A DNA stretch of 64,000 bases, taken from Chitinibacter fontanus (GTDB taxonomy: Bacteria > Pseudomonadota > Gammaproteobacteria > Burkholderiales > Chitinibacteraceae). Below the pieces are notes generated by a model. It had not been told where the DNA came from. It did no database searches and saw nothing but the letters and a program-made list of their open reading frames with translations. The translations under genes were made by a program, and so were the position numbers. The stretch is taken from NCBI RefSeq assembly GCF_013423785.1, contig NZ_CP058952.1:2879665-2943664 (forward strand), read 5' to 3'. Shown in pieces: positions 53,745 through 62,718 of this stretch (the first letter of the stretch is position 1; every line of letters starts with the position of its first letter).

Positions 53745-54136
53745 AGAAGTTAATGCATACTCTTGTTTTTAGGTAATACTCTCAAAGGCCATATTTGCTC
53801 GCTCAGTGTTGCAACTCCATGCCCTATTGGGGGCGAACTCTTGCATGTCAGTGACCGATTCAAATTGGTCGGTGATTCAGTAAGTCGTATCGCAACGTGT
53901 GATTGTTGCTCACCACATACGCTTTCTTTTGCGGATTCCTTAGCTGGATATACTCCAGTCGTATGCCCAGTTTTCCACCCAGTCTTTGACCTTTTGGCTG
54001 ATTTATTCTGTACCATTGTCATAACGGATGGCTTTGGGCTGAACTCGTCATTAGAGAACTTGATTAACGCTCGGATGATTCGTTCAGCGGGCAGCAATAA
54101 ATCAATTTTCCATGCCAGTGCGTCATGATTGAATCC
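53745..54136 (-). pseudogene. Decayed IS3-family transposase (orfB, C-terminal part)
   Basis: Translating the - strand in mixed frames gives a recognisable IS3-type integrase core: DALAWKIDLLLPAERIIRA, then after a frameshift PKAIRYDNGTE with a stop in place of the next residue, ISQKVKDWVENWAYDW, and near the end QFESVTDMQEFAPN and NTERANMAFESIT with further stops. The DNG matches the second catalytic Asp context of IS3 orfB. Several stops and at least one frameshift show that it is dead. It marks past insertion at the end of the eps locus. Confidence 0.65.
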
Positions 54137-54522
54137 TCACTAGCATTGAGCAGCTAGATGCAACAAATCCGCACTGGCCAAACAACAAAGTCGTTGAACG
54201 AATTGGAAAGGTGGTCAAAATCGGCATTGAAACGACTTCAATTGCGGCCGAATAGAATTACATCATATTTTAAACATCTGAAGATTGAATATGCGGTGGA
54301 AGTGGTGTATTGAATTGCAGAGTTAATGCACAAATTAAATGTGATGCAAATTGAGTGAAATAAAACCCTTATAATAATATTTGGGATTAAGCACTGCTGA
54401 GCTTTCATGCAAAACAGAAACAGTTAGTGTGCAAGATAAAATCAACTGAATGTTTAAGTTGGTTCAATTTGCGTGGTCAATTTGATTGGAATCTGCTCAG
54501 TCGCTGCAGGGCGATTACTGTG
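54137..54522. other. Intergenic remainder, no supported gene
   Basis: A 51-codon ATG frame (54158-54313, + strand) is present, but has no ribosome-binding site and no recognisable pattern. The rest is AT-rich. It may include relic sequence; I could not identify it. Confidence 0.35.
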
Positions 54523-55923
54523 TTAGTCAAGATCCCCATATATTTTTTTTCTTGTTACTTCTGAAAGTGCGTCCTCTGTATTAATCTCAAAAAAAAGCTC
54601 ATTTGATCTAACGGCACGCCTAAAATAGCTTGAGTCCGATCCCGTTGTCTCATTTAATAACTGGTTAAGGTTAAGTGATATTAATTTACTGGTTTTCTGC
54701 CTCCTTGCGCTAGGCCTTAAATCACTCATCGAATCCAGTGCAATATATTTCTTGCGCTGCAAGTTAGCATCTAGTGGGATTGAAATTATTTTACGGAAGA
54801 AGAGTTGTTTGCCGAGTGGTGGTAAAGTTACTCCATCTCCTTTTGCACCAAATGGATAAGTCTCACTTGGTGCATTAGGAAGATGTGCAGTGTACAAGAG
54901 AAGTTTAGGTTTAACTGCAGTAGTTGATTTTGACAGCGCCTCAATTAATGCCACAGTTGTAAATTTATGATCAGCATGAGCGTCAATAGCAGGATAGGGG
55001 GAAACTATGAGATCTGGTTGGGTTTTATCCAGCACGATTTGAAGGTCGCTAATCAAATTTGCCCAAGTCGCAGTCGCTTCACCCTTTGTGAGCAATTCCG
55101 AATTATTGAATTTACGATAGTTACTCATCAATATTTCTTTATTGTGTAAGGAGTGAACAACCTCATTCGGTTCCTTATGCATTATTTTTAATGTTCCATC
55201 GTAATAGCCGAGATTGAGCATGTTCTGCGGCTTCACACCGGCTAGCATTGGGGTCGTGATGCTGTTCCAAGTTCGTAACTCTCCTTTTGCTTTATAGATC
55301 TCAGCCAGTTCGTGCTCCGCAAAAAGATCTGAATATAGTTCTCCTCCCGCATCTCCAGCTGTGACGGTGATTACGTACGCATTTTTGGCTTTACTATATA
55401 ATCCATATGCTGCAATTTCTGCATCGTCAGGATGGGGAGCCAAAATTAAAATATTTTTAGTTGTATAGTCGCCAATGATATCTTGAGCCAACTGTACTTT
55501 TTGATTGTCCAGGGTTAAATTGTTAACCTCAAATTGTAGATTACTCTGGCCAATAAACGAAGATAGATTTAAGTAACGAACTCCACTGGCACCAAATTCA
55601 AAGCACTGTTTATCTTGTATGGATTCACTTAGGATGGTGATACAGGGGGGGAATATTCTGGATAGTAGCGTGGATTTAATTTTAACAGATAGGAAGGCGC
55701 TTGTAGCTCCATGTATCCATGGCAAGGATTTAATACTGTGATCTTCGATTTCCAAGTTATCTTTTCTGCTAAATTGGAAATTATATTGGTAATCGCTGTG
55801 GGTATCGTATTTGTAAAATGATGTATGAAGCAGTGCTAACTTGCACAAATAACCCAAGATTAAGATTAATAAGATCAATGTTATTGTAACGATAAATTTT
55901 TTTATATTTCGTGTTTTTTTCAT
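54523..55923 (-). CDS. Membrane-anchored PIG-L family deacetylase
   Basis: The 466-aa protein has one N-terminal membrane helix (about 9-29), an N-terminal domain of about 120 residues with no recognised family, then a PIG-L/LmbE domain (about 155-400). Metal-binding motifs are HPDDAE at 164-169 and HADH at 316-319. PIG-L enzymes remove acetyl groups from N-acetyl-glucosaminyl compounds using zinc. Because the catalytic part probably faces the periplasm, it may deacetylate the exopolysaccharide. It is on the opposite strand to the eps genes, separated by a transposase relic, and is AT-rich like them. Confidence 0.82.
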   Translation of the reverse strand: MKKTRNIKKFIVTITLILLILILGYLCKLALLHTSFYKYDTHSDYQYNFQFSRKDNLEIEDHSIKSLPWIHGATSAFLSVKIKSTLLSRIFPPCITILSESIQDKQCFEFGASGVRYLNLSSFIGQSNLQFEVNNLTLDNQKVQLAQDIIGDYTTKNILILAPHPDDAEIAAYGLYSKAKNAYVITVTAGDAGGELYSDLFAEHELAEIYKAKGELRTWNSITTPMLAGVKPQNMLNLGYYDGTLKIMHKEPNEVVHSLHNKEILMSNYRKFNNSELLTKGEATATWANLISDLQIVLDKTQPDLIVSPYPAIDAHADHKFTTVALIEALSKSTTAVKPKLLLYTAHLPNAPSETYPFGAKGDGVTLPPLGKQLFFRKIISIPLDANLQRKKYIALDSMSDLRPSARRQKTSKLISLNLNQLLNETTGSDSSYFRRAVRSNELFFEINTEDALSEVTRKKIYGDLD

Positions 55924-56149
55924 ATAGTTAATTTTTTTAAGTATGTAAAAATATAATTGATGTTATGGTTACGATATGCTGTTTGTAGATCAATTGCGTA
56001 TTAACTAAAGAACCTGTGGTGAGTTATTTGTTTGATTATGTCCATTGTCGCATAAATTTATTTCATACCTGTTTCTGCTTTCTTTGTTACAAGAGTCAGC
56101 GATTTCACACCGATCATAAAAAGCTACATTAGCAAATCCAAACCCAACG

Positions 56150-56915
56150 AGGTTAAAATACCTACAGGGACACTTATCATACCGCTTTGGAATTACGTGC
56201 CGCATTGATGCTTTGGCTTGATTCAGCACCGAAATGGACTGCAGGGATCTCTGGCAAATGTGCACGATCAGCTACTTTTAGCGAGGCCGCCATTTAATTA
56301 TGCCTCAGTATCAAATGATTGTTCGGCCTCGCATCGCTTCATATACCTGTCATGGTTGCAACTCGGCTGCGGCTCGCCCTTTTAGAGCGCTCAGTTGCTG
56401 ATGCTAGCGCAATCTCACCCCGATAAAAATCAGGGATAGTTGCGACTTCTGAGGGTCAAAGCCCAGATGGATTACATTTATCGCTTGATTGCACTGGTAT
56501 CACAATGCTCAGCAAGGAAGATGGGCACTAATAAATATGGGACGTATTCCCGTCGGCAGTGGTGCGACGTTCACCTCGGTCTTTATGTCCAAATCCTGGA
56601 TATTCGCACTTTTGAAGTCATTGACAACAATACAGGCGATGCGTCTATGATGCCTGAACTTATAAATCAGATTCACGGGTCAGTAACGATTACGCCGATT
56701 GATGATGGAAGTAACAACACTTGGCAAAGTCACAGAACCATTCCAGCGCGCTGAGCAGTTGCTATCATTCCAGTGCGAAGTTCGCATAATTTCTGCAAGA
56801 AAATACGGCAGGTGCGCGAGCTTGAAGTGCAATTTGGGGTTCCACGAAATACGGGGGCAGATAATCAGGAAGCAGTGGTCGGGTTATCATAGGTGCAGCT
56901 TGCTATGTGACTGAT
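56150..56915 (+). pseudogene. Decayed IS5-family transposase
   Basis: Mixed-frame translation of the + strand follows an IS5 transposase almost from start to near the end. In order: ALELRAALMLWLDSAPKW, SATFSEAAI then a stop, LFGLASLHIPVMVATRLRL, SPDGLHLSLDCTGITML (first catalytic Asp context), KYGTYSRRQWCDVHLGL, EVIDNNTGDASMMPELINQI, and IIRKQWSGYHRCSLL (final Glu region lost). Multiple stops and frameshifts are present. No terminal inverted repeats were recognised by eye. Confidence 0.65.
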
Positions 56916-56924
56916 TTACTTAAA

Positions 56925-57592
56925 CCGCAATTCCTCATGGCGAAAGTGCTGGTACAGTTCTTCACAGTACACAACGAAGCCGATGGCACTTTCCCGAACG
57001 GGATCCCCTACCCATTGCTACCCGAAAATCGTGCTGATACTGCCAATGCTGTGAAGGCACAGGGTGCAGACTTAGGTATCGCATTAGATGGCGACTTTGA
57101 TCGTAGCTTCCTGTCTGATGAAACTCGTGAGTTTATTGAGGGGTATTATATTGGTAGGACTCTTGGCTAAAGTCTTCTCGGTAAATACCCCAGGAGCGAA
57201 AATTATTCATGATCACGCCTGACTTGGAATACCAGCGACATTGTTGAGCAAGCAGGTGGTGTAGCGATGCATCGTAAAACTGGACATGCATTTATCAAAG
57301 AGCGGATGCCCAAAGAAGATGCAATCTACGCGGAGAAATGAGCGCGCATTATTACTCCCTTGATTTTGCTTATTGCGCGACAGTGGTATGATCCCGTGGC
57401 TACTGGTGATTGAGCTAATGAGTCGCAAGCGGTGTCAGTGGATGAAACTGATTGTGTGTGTATGGATTTTGGTGTCTGGCGCTTTAACTTGTCAGCAGCA
57501 ATACCGAGCCAGTAATTCGTTTGAATGTTGAGAGCCGCGCAGATGTGGCGCTGATGCAGTAGCACACGGATGCAATTTTGGCCTTACTGTAA
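56925..57592 (+). pseudogene. Decayed 3' part of a phosphomannomutase/phosphoglucomutase gene
   Basis: The first frame contains ADGTFPNGIPYPLLPENRADTANAV and LGIALDGDFDRSFL, the magnesium loop of ManB/AlgC-type mutases. It continues through frameshifts: [47 protein letters not shown], then DSGMIPWLLVIELMS, a small loss, GVWRFNL and the C-terminal NTEPVIRLNVESRADVALMQ with one internal stop, ending in LALL. The N-terminal half, including the phosphoserine domain, is missing and the IS5 relic lies in its place. It probably once supplied mannose- or glucose-1-phosphate for the polymer. Confidence 0.8.
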
Positions 57593-57619
57593 TTTTGTGT
57601 GAAGCTCTCGAGCTAAAAC

Positions 57620-57652
57620 AAAAGCCCCAAGTCATTGCTTGGGGCTTTTTGT
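57620..57652. terminator. Bidirectional intrinsic terminator
   Basis: Perfect 12-bp arms AAAAGCCCCAAG (57620-57631) and CTTGGGGCTTTT (57638-57649) enclose a 6-base loop, with A/T runs on both sides. It serves the PEP-CTERM gene on the - strand and follows the relic mutase on the + strand. Confidence 0.85.
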
Positions 57653-57671
57653 TTAGGCTACTTCAAAGTGC

Positions 57672-58205
57672 TTAAGCTTGTATAGCTTTACGGCGGCGCG
57701 CTGCGATCAAGCCAACTAAACCCATACCCATCAAGGCATAGGTGTCTGGCTCTGGTACTGGGGCAACAGCAGCTACCGAGTATTTAAAGCGGCCTTCGAA
57801 ATTTGGCGAGTCACCCTCAAATACGAAACGATAGTTCTTCCCAGTCTGGAATAATGAATTCGCGAATGTCAGCGTATCAGCATAGGTTGGGTTGCTTGTA
57901 AAATTCCAGCTGAAAGCATCGCTAATGATTCCGCCGTTTTGTACTAATTTAACGGTCAGCCCATTAACCCAGCCATCTTTGTCAGCCTTGTTTTGCTTAA
58001 AGCCAAAATTGATCGCAATATCTGATTTATCTGCAACATTGAATAATTGGCTATTGAATGTCCAACGACCAGTTGGTGATGCTGGAATGACTTTACCATT
58101 GTCACCATTGGTGAATTTTGTCCCTTCAACAAAAGTCACTGCGGCATAGGATGGACTAATTGCTACTGCCAGTGTTGCTGCCGCTATCAGAGTTTTAACG
58201 TTCAT
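57672..58205 (-). CDS. PEP-CTERM sorting-signal protein
   Basis: The 177-aa protein has a signal peptide (about 1-21, ending SYA) and a mature beta-rich domain with FTNGDNGKVIPASPTGRWTFNSQ and FEGDSPNFEGRFKYSV. It ends with an exosortase signal PEPDTYALMGMGLVGLIA followed by ARRRK. It would be sorted by exosortase B. It stands alone, with its own promoter and terminator. The mature domain is not recognised; a surface or matrix role is inferred. Confidence 0.88.
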   Translation of the reverse strand: MNVKTLIAAATLAVAISPSYAAVTFVEGTKFTNGDNGKVIPASPTGRWTFNSQLFNVADKSDIAINFGFKQNKADKDGWVNGLTVKLVQNGGIISDAFSWNFTSNPTYADTLTFANSLFQTGKNYRFVFEGDSPNFEGRFKYSVAAVAPVPEPDTYALMGMGLVGLIAARRRKAIQA

Positions 58206-58262
58206 TTTATCTTCCTGTTAATATTAGCTTTTGCTAATTGTAAGGTTTTAATTTCAGACGGC

Positions 58263-58291
58263 ATTGTACCCATGCCTTTGGCATGTGCCAA
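58263..58291 (-). promoter_or_regulatory. Sigma-70-like promoter of the PEP-CTERM gene with overlapping operator-like repeats
   Basis: Read on the - strand, TTGGCA (58291-58286) and TACAAT (58268-58263) are spaced by 17 bases, with GGG before the -10 box. Two overlapping inverted repeats cover the -35 and spacer: TTGGCA-TG-TGCCAA (58278-58291) and CATGCC-TTT-GGCATG (58271-58285, + strand reading). This suggests a regulator site controlling the gene. Confidence 0.55.
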
Positions 58292-58329
58292 GTATTTATC
58301 TTGATGTTTTTGTTAAGATTTATTGCCGT

Positions 58330-58860
58330 CTATCGGCGGCCACCGCCGCGGTTAGGCCAGTGGGCAAAGCGCCAGTCTTGATAGGTTTTTGCTTCAGCAA
58401 AACCTTGCGAATCATCGGGGAAATTGGCTGTTTTTAGCGGCTTCAATGGTGATTTGCTGGCTACACCAACAAAACCACCACCTGGCGCACCGATGTAGGT
58501 CCAATCATCGCCAGTGATCGGGTCTTTATAGGCTTTACGCAGATAGCGTTTGGGGAAGGGGACACGTGGATCTTGTACCAGATCTTGTAGCGTCTTTGGG
58601 TATGCTGTTTGTGGGTTATCACCGATATTGTTTTCGGTATATCGCTTCACCGCCATTTTGATTTCAGCGCCCATGCGCAGCAGGTCTTCTTCTTTCGCAC
58701 GGCGAATGCGGTTTTGCCACGCTTCTCCTACTTGTGCTAGATAAATGCTCATGATGAGCACCATCATCAGCGCCCACATATAGGCAAAGCCTTTTTGTGA
58801 GCGGAGGTGAGCGCGGCGTTGGATCACAATCAAATTACCACGTATTGTAGTTGGTGCCAT
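58330..58860 (-). CDS. Pseudopilin-like type II secretion/MSHA-type protein
   Basis: The protein of about 176 residues has one N-terminal hydrophobic helix preceded by a G/F junction (SQKGFAYMWALMMVLIMSIYL), a pilin-like start but without the Glu at position 5. A helical and then a Pro-rich domain follows (RRAKEEDLLRMGAEIKMAVKRYTEN, YPKTLQDLVQDPRVPFPKRYLRK, DPITGDDW), as in GspG-like pseudopilins. The start is uncertain: ATG 58860 overlaps the preceding gene by 26 bases, and GTG 58827 is an alternative. It is the last gene of this operon in the window. Confidence 0.75.
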   Translation of the reverse strand: MAPTTIRGNLIVIQRRAHLRSQKGFAYMWALMMVLIMSIYLAQVGEAWQNRIRRAKEEDLLRMGAEIKMAVKRYTENNIGDNPQTAYPKTLQDLVQDPRVPFPKRYLRKAYKDPITGDDWTYIGAPGGGFVGVASKSPLKPLKTANFPDDSQGFAEAKTYQDWRFAHWPNRGGGRR

Positions 58861-59227
58861 CTTTTGCAACGGCATCAGAACCACTACGAATATCATAAAC
58901 GCCGGGTGAGCCCTCAGCATTGATAATTACCCAGCTATCGCGTCGGTTGGTGATTGGATCGAGGGGCACTTCACGCAGGTATTTTCGCTCGACCATTTCC
59001 TCCAGCGTGGCTGGGTAGCGGCCAGTATCCGCAAAGAATTTATCGATACCTTCCCGTACGGCTACGAGGTTGTGTTTGAGCACCGTTTCTTGGGCGCGAT
59101 CAGTTTGCTGGAAGTAGCGTGGGACGACCAGTGTCAATAGGCTAGCCATAATGGCCAAAACGACAAGTAGTTCAATCAGGGTAAAGCCGAGGCGGCGAGA
59201 TTTACCATTCACGGTAGCTGACACCAT
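58835..59227 (-). CDS. GspG-like type II secretion pseudopilin
   Basis: The 130-aa protein has a type III prepilin signal: GFTLIELLVVLAIMASLL, with cleavage after Gly14 and Glu at +5. The globular part DKFFADTGRYPATLEEMVERKYLREVPLDPITNRRDSWVI matches the GspG fold, where the C-terminal loop often binds calcium. It is probably the major or a related pseudopilin. It overlaps both neighbours, which shows tight coupling. Confidence 0.87.
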   Translation of the reverse strand: MVSATVNGKSRRLGFTLIELLVVLAIMASLLTLVVPRYFQQTDRAQETVLKHNLVAVREGIDKFFADTGRYPATLEEMVERKYLREVPLDPITNRRDSWVIINAEGSPGVYDIRSGSDAVAKDGTNYNTW

Positions 59228-59672
59228 TTAATCCAATATTGCTTGATAAAGAATAGACATCATACACGTCGCGTCCTTCCGCTGGGGCATCAGGCGGACT
59301 GGCGTAGCTGCGCAAGCCCCAGGTCTGGGCATTCGTTCTACTTGGGCAGTCACAGAATGGATCACGCGGCATGCGGCGCAGAAAATAGATTTTCCGCCCA
59401 CCCGGGTCTTTCAGGTCTTTGACACCTTCAACTAAGACATTTAAAGATTCTGGATAGCCTGAATCTTCCAGCGATTTATTCACCCGGCCGCCATCTGCAG
59501 CGATTTTGTATTGATCAATCGCTGCACGGATTTGCCACAAAGATCGACGCAATTCTTCTTCGCGGTTCCGAGTTGAAGCGACTTGCGACAGTGGCAATGC
59601 CACCGTCGCAAGTACGGCCAAGATGGTGAGTGTGACCATCAGCTCAATCAGCGTAAAGCCTTGCTGCCTCAT
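59202..59672 (-). CDS. Type II secretion-like pseudopilin
   Basis: The 156-aa protein starts MRQQGFTLIELMVTLTILAVLATVALPL: cleavage after Gly5, Glu at +5, then a long helix. The rest contains EEELRRSLWQIRAAIDQYKIAADGG, GRKIYFLRRMPRDPFCDCP and a C-terminal DVYSLSSNIGLNGVSYREW, as in GspG-like pseudopilins. The C-D-C pair is unusual and may form a disulfide. It overlaps the next pseudopilin gene by 26 bases. Confidence 0.85.
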   Translation of the reverse strand: MRQQGFTLIELMVTLTILAVLATVALPLSQVASTRNREEELRRSLWQIRAAIDQYKIAADGGRVNKSLEDSGYPESLNVLVEGVKDLKDPGGRKIYFLRRMPRDPFCDCPSRTNAQTWGLRSYASPPDAPAEGRDVYDVYSLSSNIGLNGVSYREW

Positions 59673-59675
59673 GAC

Positions 59676-61661
59676 TTAGCGACGCCCCATCCCGGTGCCG
59701 CGATTTACCGGTGTTCCTTCAGGTTGGCCTGGTTGAGCAGGTTGCTGAGGCGCAGCTTGCTGTGGTTCTGGTGCAGGAGGCGGTGCTGGTGGTACATACG
59801 GCAGCGACTGTCCGCCTTGGTTGTTGATGCTAAAGGTTGATGATGGGCGCAGACGCAATGGATCTGTGCTGATCATTCCTTCGGTACCACTATCAAAGCC
59901 AGTGATATGCGATGGGGGCAAAGGCAATGACCGAATTACACGCGGTGTGATCAGCATAATCAGCTCGGTTTTGCTGTTGTCTGATTTTTTGGTACCAAAA
60001 ATCCGATCCAGTCCTGGGACTGAGCTGAGGAACGGCAAGCCTTGTCCGGTTTCGCTTTCTGTACGAGAGAGCAAACCTGCCAAGGCTTGTGTTTCACCAT
60101 CACGTGCCGACATATTGGTTTCAGCACGACGGGTACCAATCTGGTAAGCAATCAAACCACCTTTACTAGTGATGGTTTTAACAATATTGGAGACTTCCAA
60201 ATTCACTTTGATGCTGATTTCGTTGTCGACCGTCATGACCGGTTCAACATTCAGGGTCAGACCGACGTCCTGATAATTAACGCTTTCGCTGCTGACGCCA
60301 TTTGATGTCGTCGTCGTTACCACCGGAACACGATCACCAATCAGGATTTTGGCCTTATCGCGGTTTTTAACGCGAATTTTCGGGTTGGCCAATACATTGG
60401 TATTACCCTTGCTTTGCAAGAAATTCGCCGTGACTGTCGGGGTGCCTAGATTGACCAGAATATCGCTCTTATTGATGTTGCCAATCTGGTCCAACGTAAC
60501 TTGTCCCGCCACTTTGGTCGGTGTGGTGGTGGTTGACGTGCCATCGGCATTTTTAGTTATAACTGGTACAGCGCCGATAGTATTGCCGTAGACCGTAGCA
60601 CTGACGCTGCCTGGATACAGTATACCCAGGTCGAGTACATCATTATTGCTGACCTCGAGGACTTCCACGTCCAGCAATACTTCAGATTGCGGCAAGTCTT
60701 GTGCTGCGATCAGCCGCTCGGCCACCGCAATAGCTTCAGGTGTGTCGCGCATTACCAGCATTGATAAACGCTCATCGATGTAAATATCTCGCGTTTTAAC
60801 CATCTGCTTGAGCATAGCTAGTACTTGTTTCGGATCCGCATTCGAAAGATAGAACGTCCGCATCACCATATCTTTGTAATCACGGTCTTTATCTGGCCGT
60901 TTTGGATAGATCAAAATGGTGTTGTCATTCAGGATTTTTTTGTCGAGCTGATTGGTGGCCAAAATCAGGTTGATAACGTCTTCAACCGTGGTATCGCGGG
61001 CATAAATCGTGGTTTTTAAATTTGGTGGAACGTCTTTATCGAAAATGAAATTCACTTTACCGATACGCGAGACGATGTCAAAGACGCTCATCATGCTTTG
61101 ATCGCGAAATTGCAATGAGATCGGGCTTTTTAGTGCTTGAGCAAGCGCAGGGCGCAAGCTGACTTCACGCGATTTTCGATTCTCAATGTCATTTTTAATT
61201 GTTTGTGCCGCTACATTGCGCGGGTTGTCTAGCAAGATCTGATTGACAATGCCCAGCACTTCGTCAGGCTTACCATCTTTGTTTTCCCGGGCATAGCGCA
61301 ACATAGAGTCATGTCGCACACCCATCTCAACATAGCGGATTCCTTCCTGTGCACGGATATTGGTACTGTCCCACTGAAGTGCCTGCTGGTAATTACTGAT
61401 TGCAACCGCGCTATTGCCTTGCTGGCGTGCTTGATCACCTTGCATGATTAGGCGATTGACGTAGATCAGCACATTGTTTTGATAAGCCGCGCGCAGTTTC
61501 AAATCATTCGGTGAGCTGGCGATCTGTGCTTTGAGTGTGGTCAAGGCAGCTTCAGGGTTACCAGCATCTAGCTGAGTTTCGGCTTGGTAGCGGGCAATAT
61601 CAGCTGCACAGCCACCTAAAAAAGCCATCGAAATAATTGAGGTCATTAACGCACGTTTCAC
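59676..61661 (-). CDS. Lipoprotein secretin (GspD/MshL-like)
   Basis: The 661-aa protein has a signal peptide with lipobox LGGC (Cys18), then a tetratricopeptide-like region (about 25-130: YQAETQLDAGNPEAALTTLKAQ, GNSAVAISNYQQALQWDSTN). N-domains follow (ISLQFRDQSMMSVFDIVSRIGKVNFIFD, TFYLSNADPKQVLAMLKQMV) and a secretin domain (about 330-600) with VGLTLNVEPVMTVDNEISIKVNLEVS, GETQALAGLLSR and ELIMLITPRVI. A Pro/Gln-rich tail ends it. It forms the outer-membrane channel. Confidence 0.92.
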   Translation of the reverse strand: MKRALMTSIISMAFLGGCAADIARYQAETQLDAGNPEAALTTLKAQIASSPNDLKLRAAYQNNVLIYVNRLIMQGDQARQQGNSAVAISNYQQALQWDSTNIRAQEGIRYVEMGVRHDSMLRYARENKDGKPDEVLGIVNQILLDNPRNVAAQTIKNDIENRKSREVSLRPALAQALKSPISLQFRDQSMMSVFDIVSRIGKVNFIFDKDVPPNLKTTIYARDTTVEDVINLILATNQLDKKILNDNTILIYPKRPDKDRDYKDMVMRTFYLSNADPKQVLAMLKQMVKTRDIYIDERLSMLVMRDTPEAIAVAERLIAAQDLPQSEVLLDVEVLEVSNNDVLDLGILYPGSVSATVYGNTIGAVPVITKNADGTSTTTTPTKVAGQVTLDQIGNINKSDILVNLGTPTVTANFLQSKGNTNVLANPKIRVKNRDKAKILIGDRVPVVTTTTSNGVSSESVNYQDVGLTLNVEPVMTVDNEISIKVNLEVSNIVKTITSKGGLIAYQIGTRRAETNMSARDGETQALAGLLSRTESETGQGLPFLSSVPGLDRIFGTKKSDNSKTELIMLITPRVIRSLPLPPSHITGFDSGTEGMISTDPLRLRPSSTFSINNQGGQSLPYVPPAPPPAPEPQQAAPQQPAQPGQPEGTPVNRGTGMGRR

Positions 61662-62194
61662 GGCGTTCCTCCTGTCGGCAGCGATTGCTGCTGATTAAGT
61701 GGTAGATAAGTAATGGTCAGAACATCACGGCTTAATTTGTCCAGACGATAGACTCCCAAGAAGGTTTCGCCTGGTTGAATACGGCCTAGCGTGTCACAGC
61801 GGGTGCATAACACCAGAGATTGGCCTTGGCCTTCCAGTACATAGTAATCACTCACTTTATCGTGCCAAGTCGAGGTGATTTGTAGCGGAAATGGCGGGGC
61901 CACAGGTACCGGTGTCGGTGTTGGTTTAGGAACTGCAGTCGGTTTTGGTGGTTGCGTGGCCCAACTTTGCTTTGGAAATAGGTCGGAAAGGCTCATCGCT
62001 TGCGATGCTGCACTTGCAGCAACCGCACTGGCAGCGGATGCCTTATCAATTGACTTAATCGCACTGGCTGCTTGACGTGGTGCAGGTCGCGCATTTGATT
62101 CCAACTCAGCTTCTTGTTGCGAGTCGTGCCAGAAAGTGTAGGCCGTAGCAGCCAATGTAGCACCCAACAACCATTGCATCGGACGGGAGAGCAT
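61658..62194 (-). CDS. PilP/GspC-like inner-membrane protein
   Basis: The 178-aa protein has one N-terminal membrane helix (about 5-22), an Ala/Ser-rich linker (about 30-65), a Pro-rich stretch (about 80-100: PKPTAVPKPTPTPVPVAPP) and a small C-terminal domain with YYVLEGQGQSLVLCTRCDTLGRIQPGETFLGVYRLDKLSRD. This layout is that of PilP/GspC proteins, which link the inner-membrane complex to the secretin. The homology is inferred from layout and order. It overlaps the secretin gene by four bases. Confidence 0.65.
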   Translation of the reverse strand: MLSRPMQWLLGATLAATAYTFWHDSQQEAELESNARPAPRQAASAIKSIDKASAASAVAASAASQAMSLSDLFPKQSWATQPPKPTAVPKPTPTPVPVAPPFPLQITSTWHDKVSDYYVLEGQGQSLVLCTRCDTLGRIQPGETFLGVYRLDKLSRDVLTITYLPLNQQQSLPTGGTP

Positions 62195-62718
62195 TAATGC
62201 ACCTCCGTCAGATAGGATAGCTGGATCTGGATAGACAGATTATCGTCACCAATTGTTTGGCGCTGCATATTCACAGCTTCAACCCGCATACCGGGTGTTT
62301 TTTCTAAAGCAGTGGTAAAGCGGCGAAACTGGATATAACGGCCAGTGGCCGGAAATTGCATGCTGTAGCGTTTCAGTTTTCCATCAGCTTCAAGCTGCGC
62401 TTTATAGTCAACCTGATTGATCATAATTTGATGTTTCTGCGCGACATCATTGAGGTGACGTAAAAAGAACGTGAAAGTGTCATCATGGTTTAATTTCGGC
62501 AGCTCAGCTTGAGTCGAGCTTGCTGCAGCCGGTTCGCGTAAATTGCGAAACTTGCGCTCCAGTTCGGCCTCGCGCTTGAGCAAGTCTGCCTGATAGGGTT
62601 TCAAATCTTGCAAATAGATCATTAAAGCAAAGCCAAGCAGCGCTAAACCTGCCAAACCTAAAATGCCTGCGTATTGAGGAATTAAGCGCAGATACCAGAG
62701 TAGTTGCGATTTGCTCAT
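62194..62718 (-). CDS. PilO-like assembly protein
   Basis: The 174-aa protein has one N-terminal helix (about 16-35), a coiled-coil segment (DLLKREAELERKFRNLRE) and a ferredoxin-like C-terminal half with FFLRHLNDVAQKHQIMINQVDYKAQ and MQFPATGRYIQFRRFTTALEKTPGMRVEAVNMQR, as in PilO/GspM. It overlaps the PilN-like gene by four bases. It should form the inner-membrane platform with its PilN-like neighbour. Confidence 0.78.
   Translation of the reverse strand: MSKSQLLWYLRLIPQYAGILGLAGLALLGFALMIYLQDLKPYQADLLKREAELERKFRNLREPAAASSTQAELPKLNHDDTFTFFLRHLNDVAQKHQIMINQVDYKAQLEADGKLKRYSMQFPATGRYIQFRRFTTALEKTPGMRVEAVNMQRQTIGDDNLSIQIQLSYLTEVH

Noticed and set aside
54158..54313. 51-codon ATG frame near the IS3 relic
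   Set aside because: No ribosome-binding site or family pattern; likely chance in AT-rich DNA.
56005..56265. 86-codon open frame on the - strand
   Set aside because: The same DNA read on the + strand matches IS5 transposase order, so this frame is a shadow of the relic.
58270..58292. Sigma-54-type promoter (TTGGCAC at -24) before the PEP-CTERM gene
   Set aside because: The -12 GC element is not at the required spacing, whereas a sigma-70 -35/-10 pair fits with a 17-base spacer.
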